A stretch of 64,000 nt of DNA. Source: JACDAN01 sp035707105 (GTDB lineage: Bacteria; Actinomycetota; Thermoleophilia; Gaiellales; Gaiellaceae). Below the pieces are notes generated by a model. The model was not told where the DNA came from and did no database searches. It saw only the letters and a program-made list of their open reading frames with translations. Both the position numbers and the translations under genes were made by a program. Where the stretch lies: contig DASSUI010000037.1 in the NCBI GenBank assembly GCA_035707105.1, positions 1 through 64,000 of the forward strand, in the 5' to 3' direction. Each line of letters begins with the position of its first letter. The stretch's first letter is position 1. Shown piece by piece: positions 63,781-64,000 of the stretch.

Positions 63781-64000
63781 TAGCCCCCCGGTCGTCGTCG
63801 TCACCGGGACCTCGGGCGCCGGCAAGGGCTCGATCGAGCGGATCCTGCTCGAGCGGATGCCGGAACTGGAGCTCGCCGTCTCCGCCACGACGCGCGAGCG
63901 CCGCCCGGCCGAGGAGAACGGCAAGCACTACTGGTTCATCTCCGACGAGGAGTTCGACCGCAAGCTCGCGGAGAAGGGCTTTCTCGAGTACATCACGTTC
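63761..64000 (+). CDS. gmk: Guanylate kinase, 5' part
   Basis: The first 80 residues from TTG 63761 are in the window; the gene runs off the end. The P-loop VTGTSGAGKGS and the GMP-binding SATTRERRPAEENGKHYWF are diagnostic. It converts GMP to GDP. It overlaps the mihF end. Confidence 0.93.
   Translation, partial: MASSGVSSPPVVVVTGTSGAGKGSIERILLERMPELELAVSATTRERRPAEENGKHYWFISDEEFDRKLAEKGFLEYITF

Overview
This window is high-GC, densely packed bacterial DNA. It looks like a chromosomal segment of an actinobacterium, probably a deep lineage such as the Thermoleophilia. The placement is an inference from gene content: whiA, an actinobacterial integration host factor (mihF) next to gmk, a HemQ-type coproheme decarboxylase, many GTG and TTG starts, and many start sites that look leaderless. 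I see no rRNA, CRISPR array, transposase, integrase or phage gene. One stretch (about 35.2-38.2 kb) behind a tRNA-Arg may be a decayed insertion.

Layout. 0-10 kb: the end of an unidentified gene, tRNA-Leu, a 1-Cys Bcp peroxiredoxin, two small membrane proteins, hemQ overlapping a secreted glycosidase-like lipoprotein, uvrC, a secreted Asp-box (sialidase-like) protein, pruA and whiA. 10-24 kb: a second glycosidase-like paralog, the glycolytic run gap-pgk-tpiA-gpmI, an ECF sigma factor, a Ser/Thr kinase transcribed with a lipoprotein and a phosphoesterase, an M48 protease, a DUF3467 protein, argS, glpX and a class I aldolase. 24-35 kb: tRNA-Gly, a seven-repeat FG-GAP protein, a PQQ-type sugar dehydrogenase, an MhqE/MhqD-like pair, a coiled-coil protein, and MFS-CorA-HIT. 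35-38 kb: tRNA-Arg and the possible island (small duplicated genes, cupin, TolB-like propeller). 38-41 kb: small genes with strong Shine-Dalgarno sites (CoA-binding, SHOCT, DUF2892, GYD). 41-46 kb: an ABC exporter and membrane or secreted proteins. 46-52.5 kb: one tight operon with an enolase-superfamily epimerase (DgcA-like), a DUF1611/DgcN-like protein, a third glycosidase paralog, two M29 aminopeptidases and a YfcE-like phosphoesterase. 52.5-54.9 kb: a LysM protein under a double LexA box, RNase Z, a DUF2007 protein and a methyltransferase. 54.9-64 kb: the pyrimidine operon pyrR-pyrB-pyrC-carA-carB-pyrK-pyrD with a PyrR-type RNA element, then mihF and the start of gmk.

How the genes work together. 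Central carbon metabolism is represented in both directions (gap, pgk, tpiA, gpmI, glpX, aldolase). The pyr operon encodes UMP synthesis as far as orotate; pyrE and pyrF are outside the window. The 46-52 kb operon suggests scavenging of peptides, possibly D-Glu-containing (cell-wall) peptides.

Most notable signals. (1) A TTGACG-17-TAGTAT promoter with two LexA-type palindromes 22 bp apart drives a small TM+LysM protein resembling the SOS division inhibitor YneA. (2) TANNNT boxes lie 6-9 nt before many GTG/TTG/ATG starts, implying widespread leaderless transcription. (3) Three genes have N-termini that need a start codon other than ATG, GTG or TTG. (4) There are three paralogous secreted clan-A glycosidase-like proteins. 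(5) ArgRS has TVGS in place of HIGH. (6) Both tandem M29 peptidases lack the usual active-site Tyr. (7) A PyrR-binding hairpin appears to cover the pyrR ribosome binding site.
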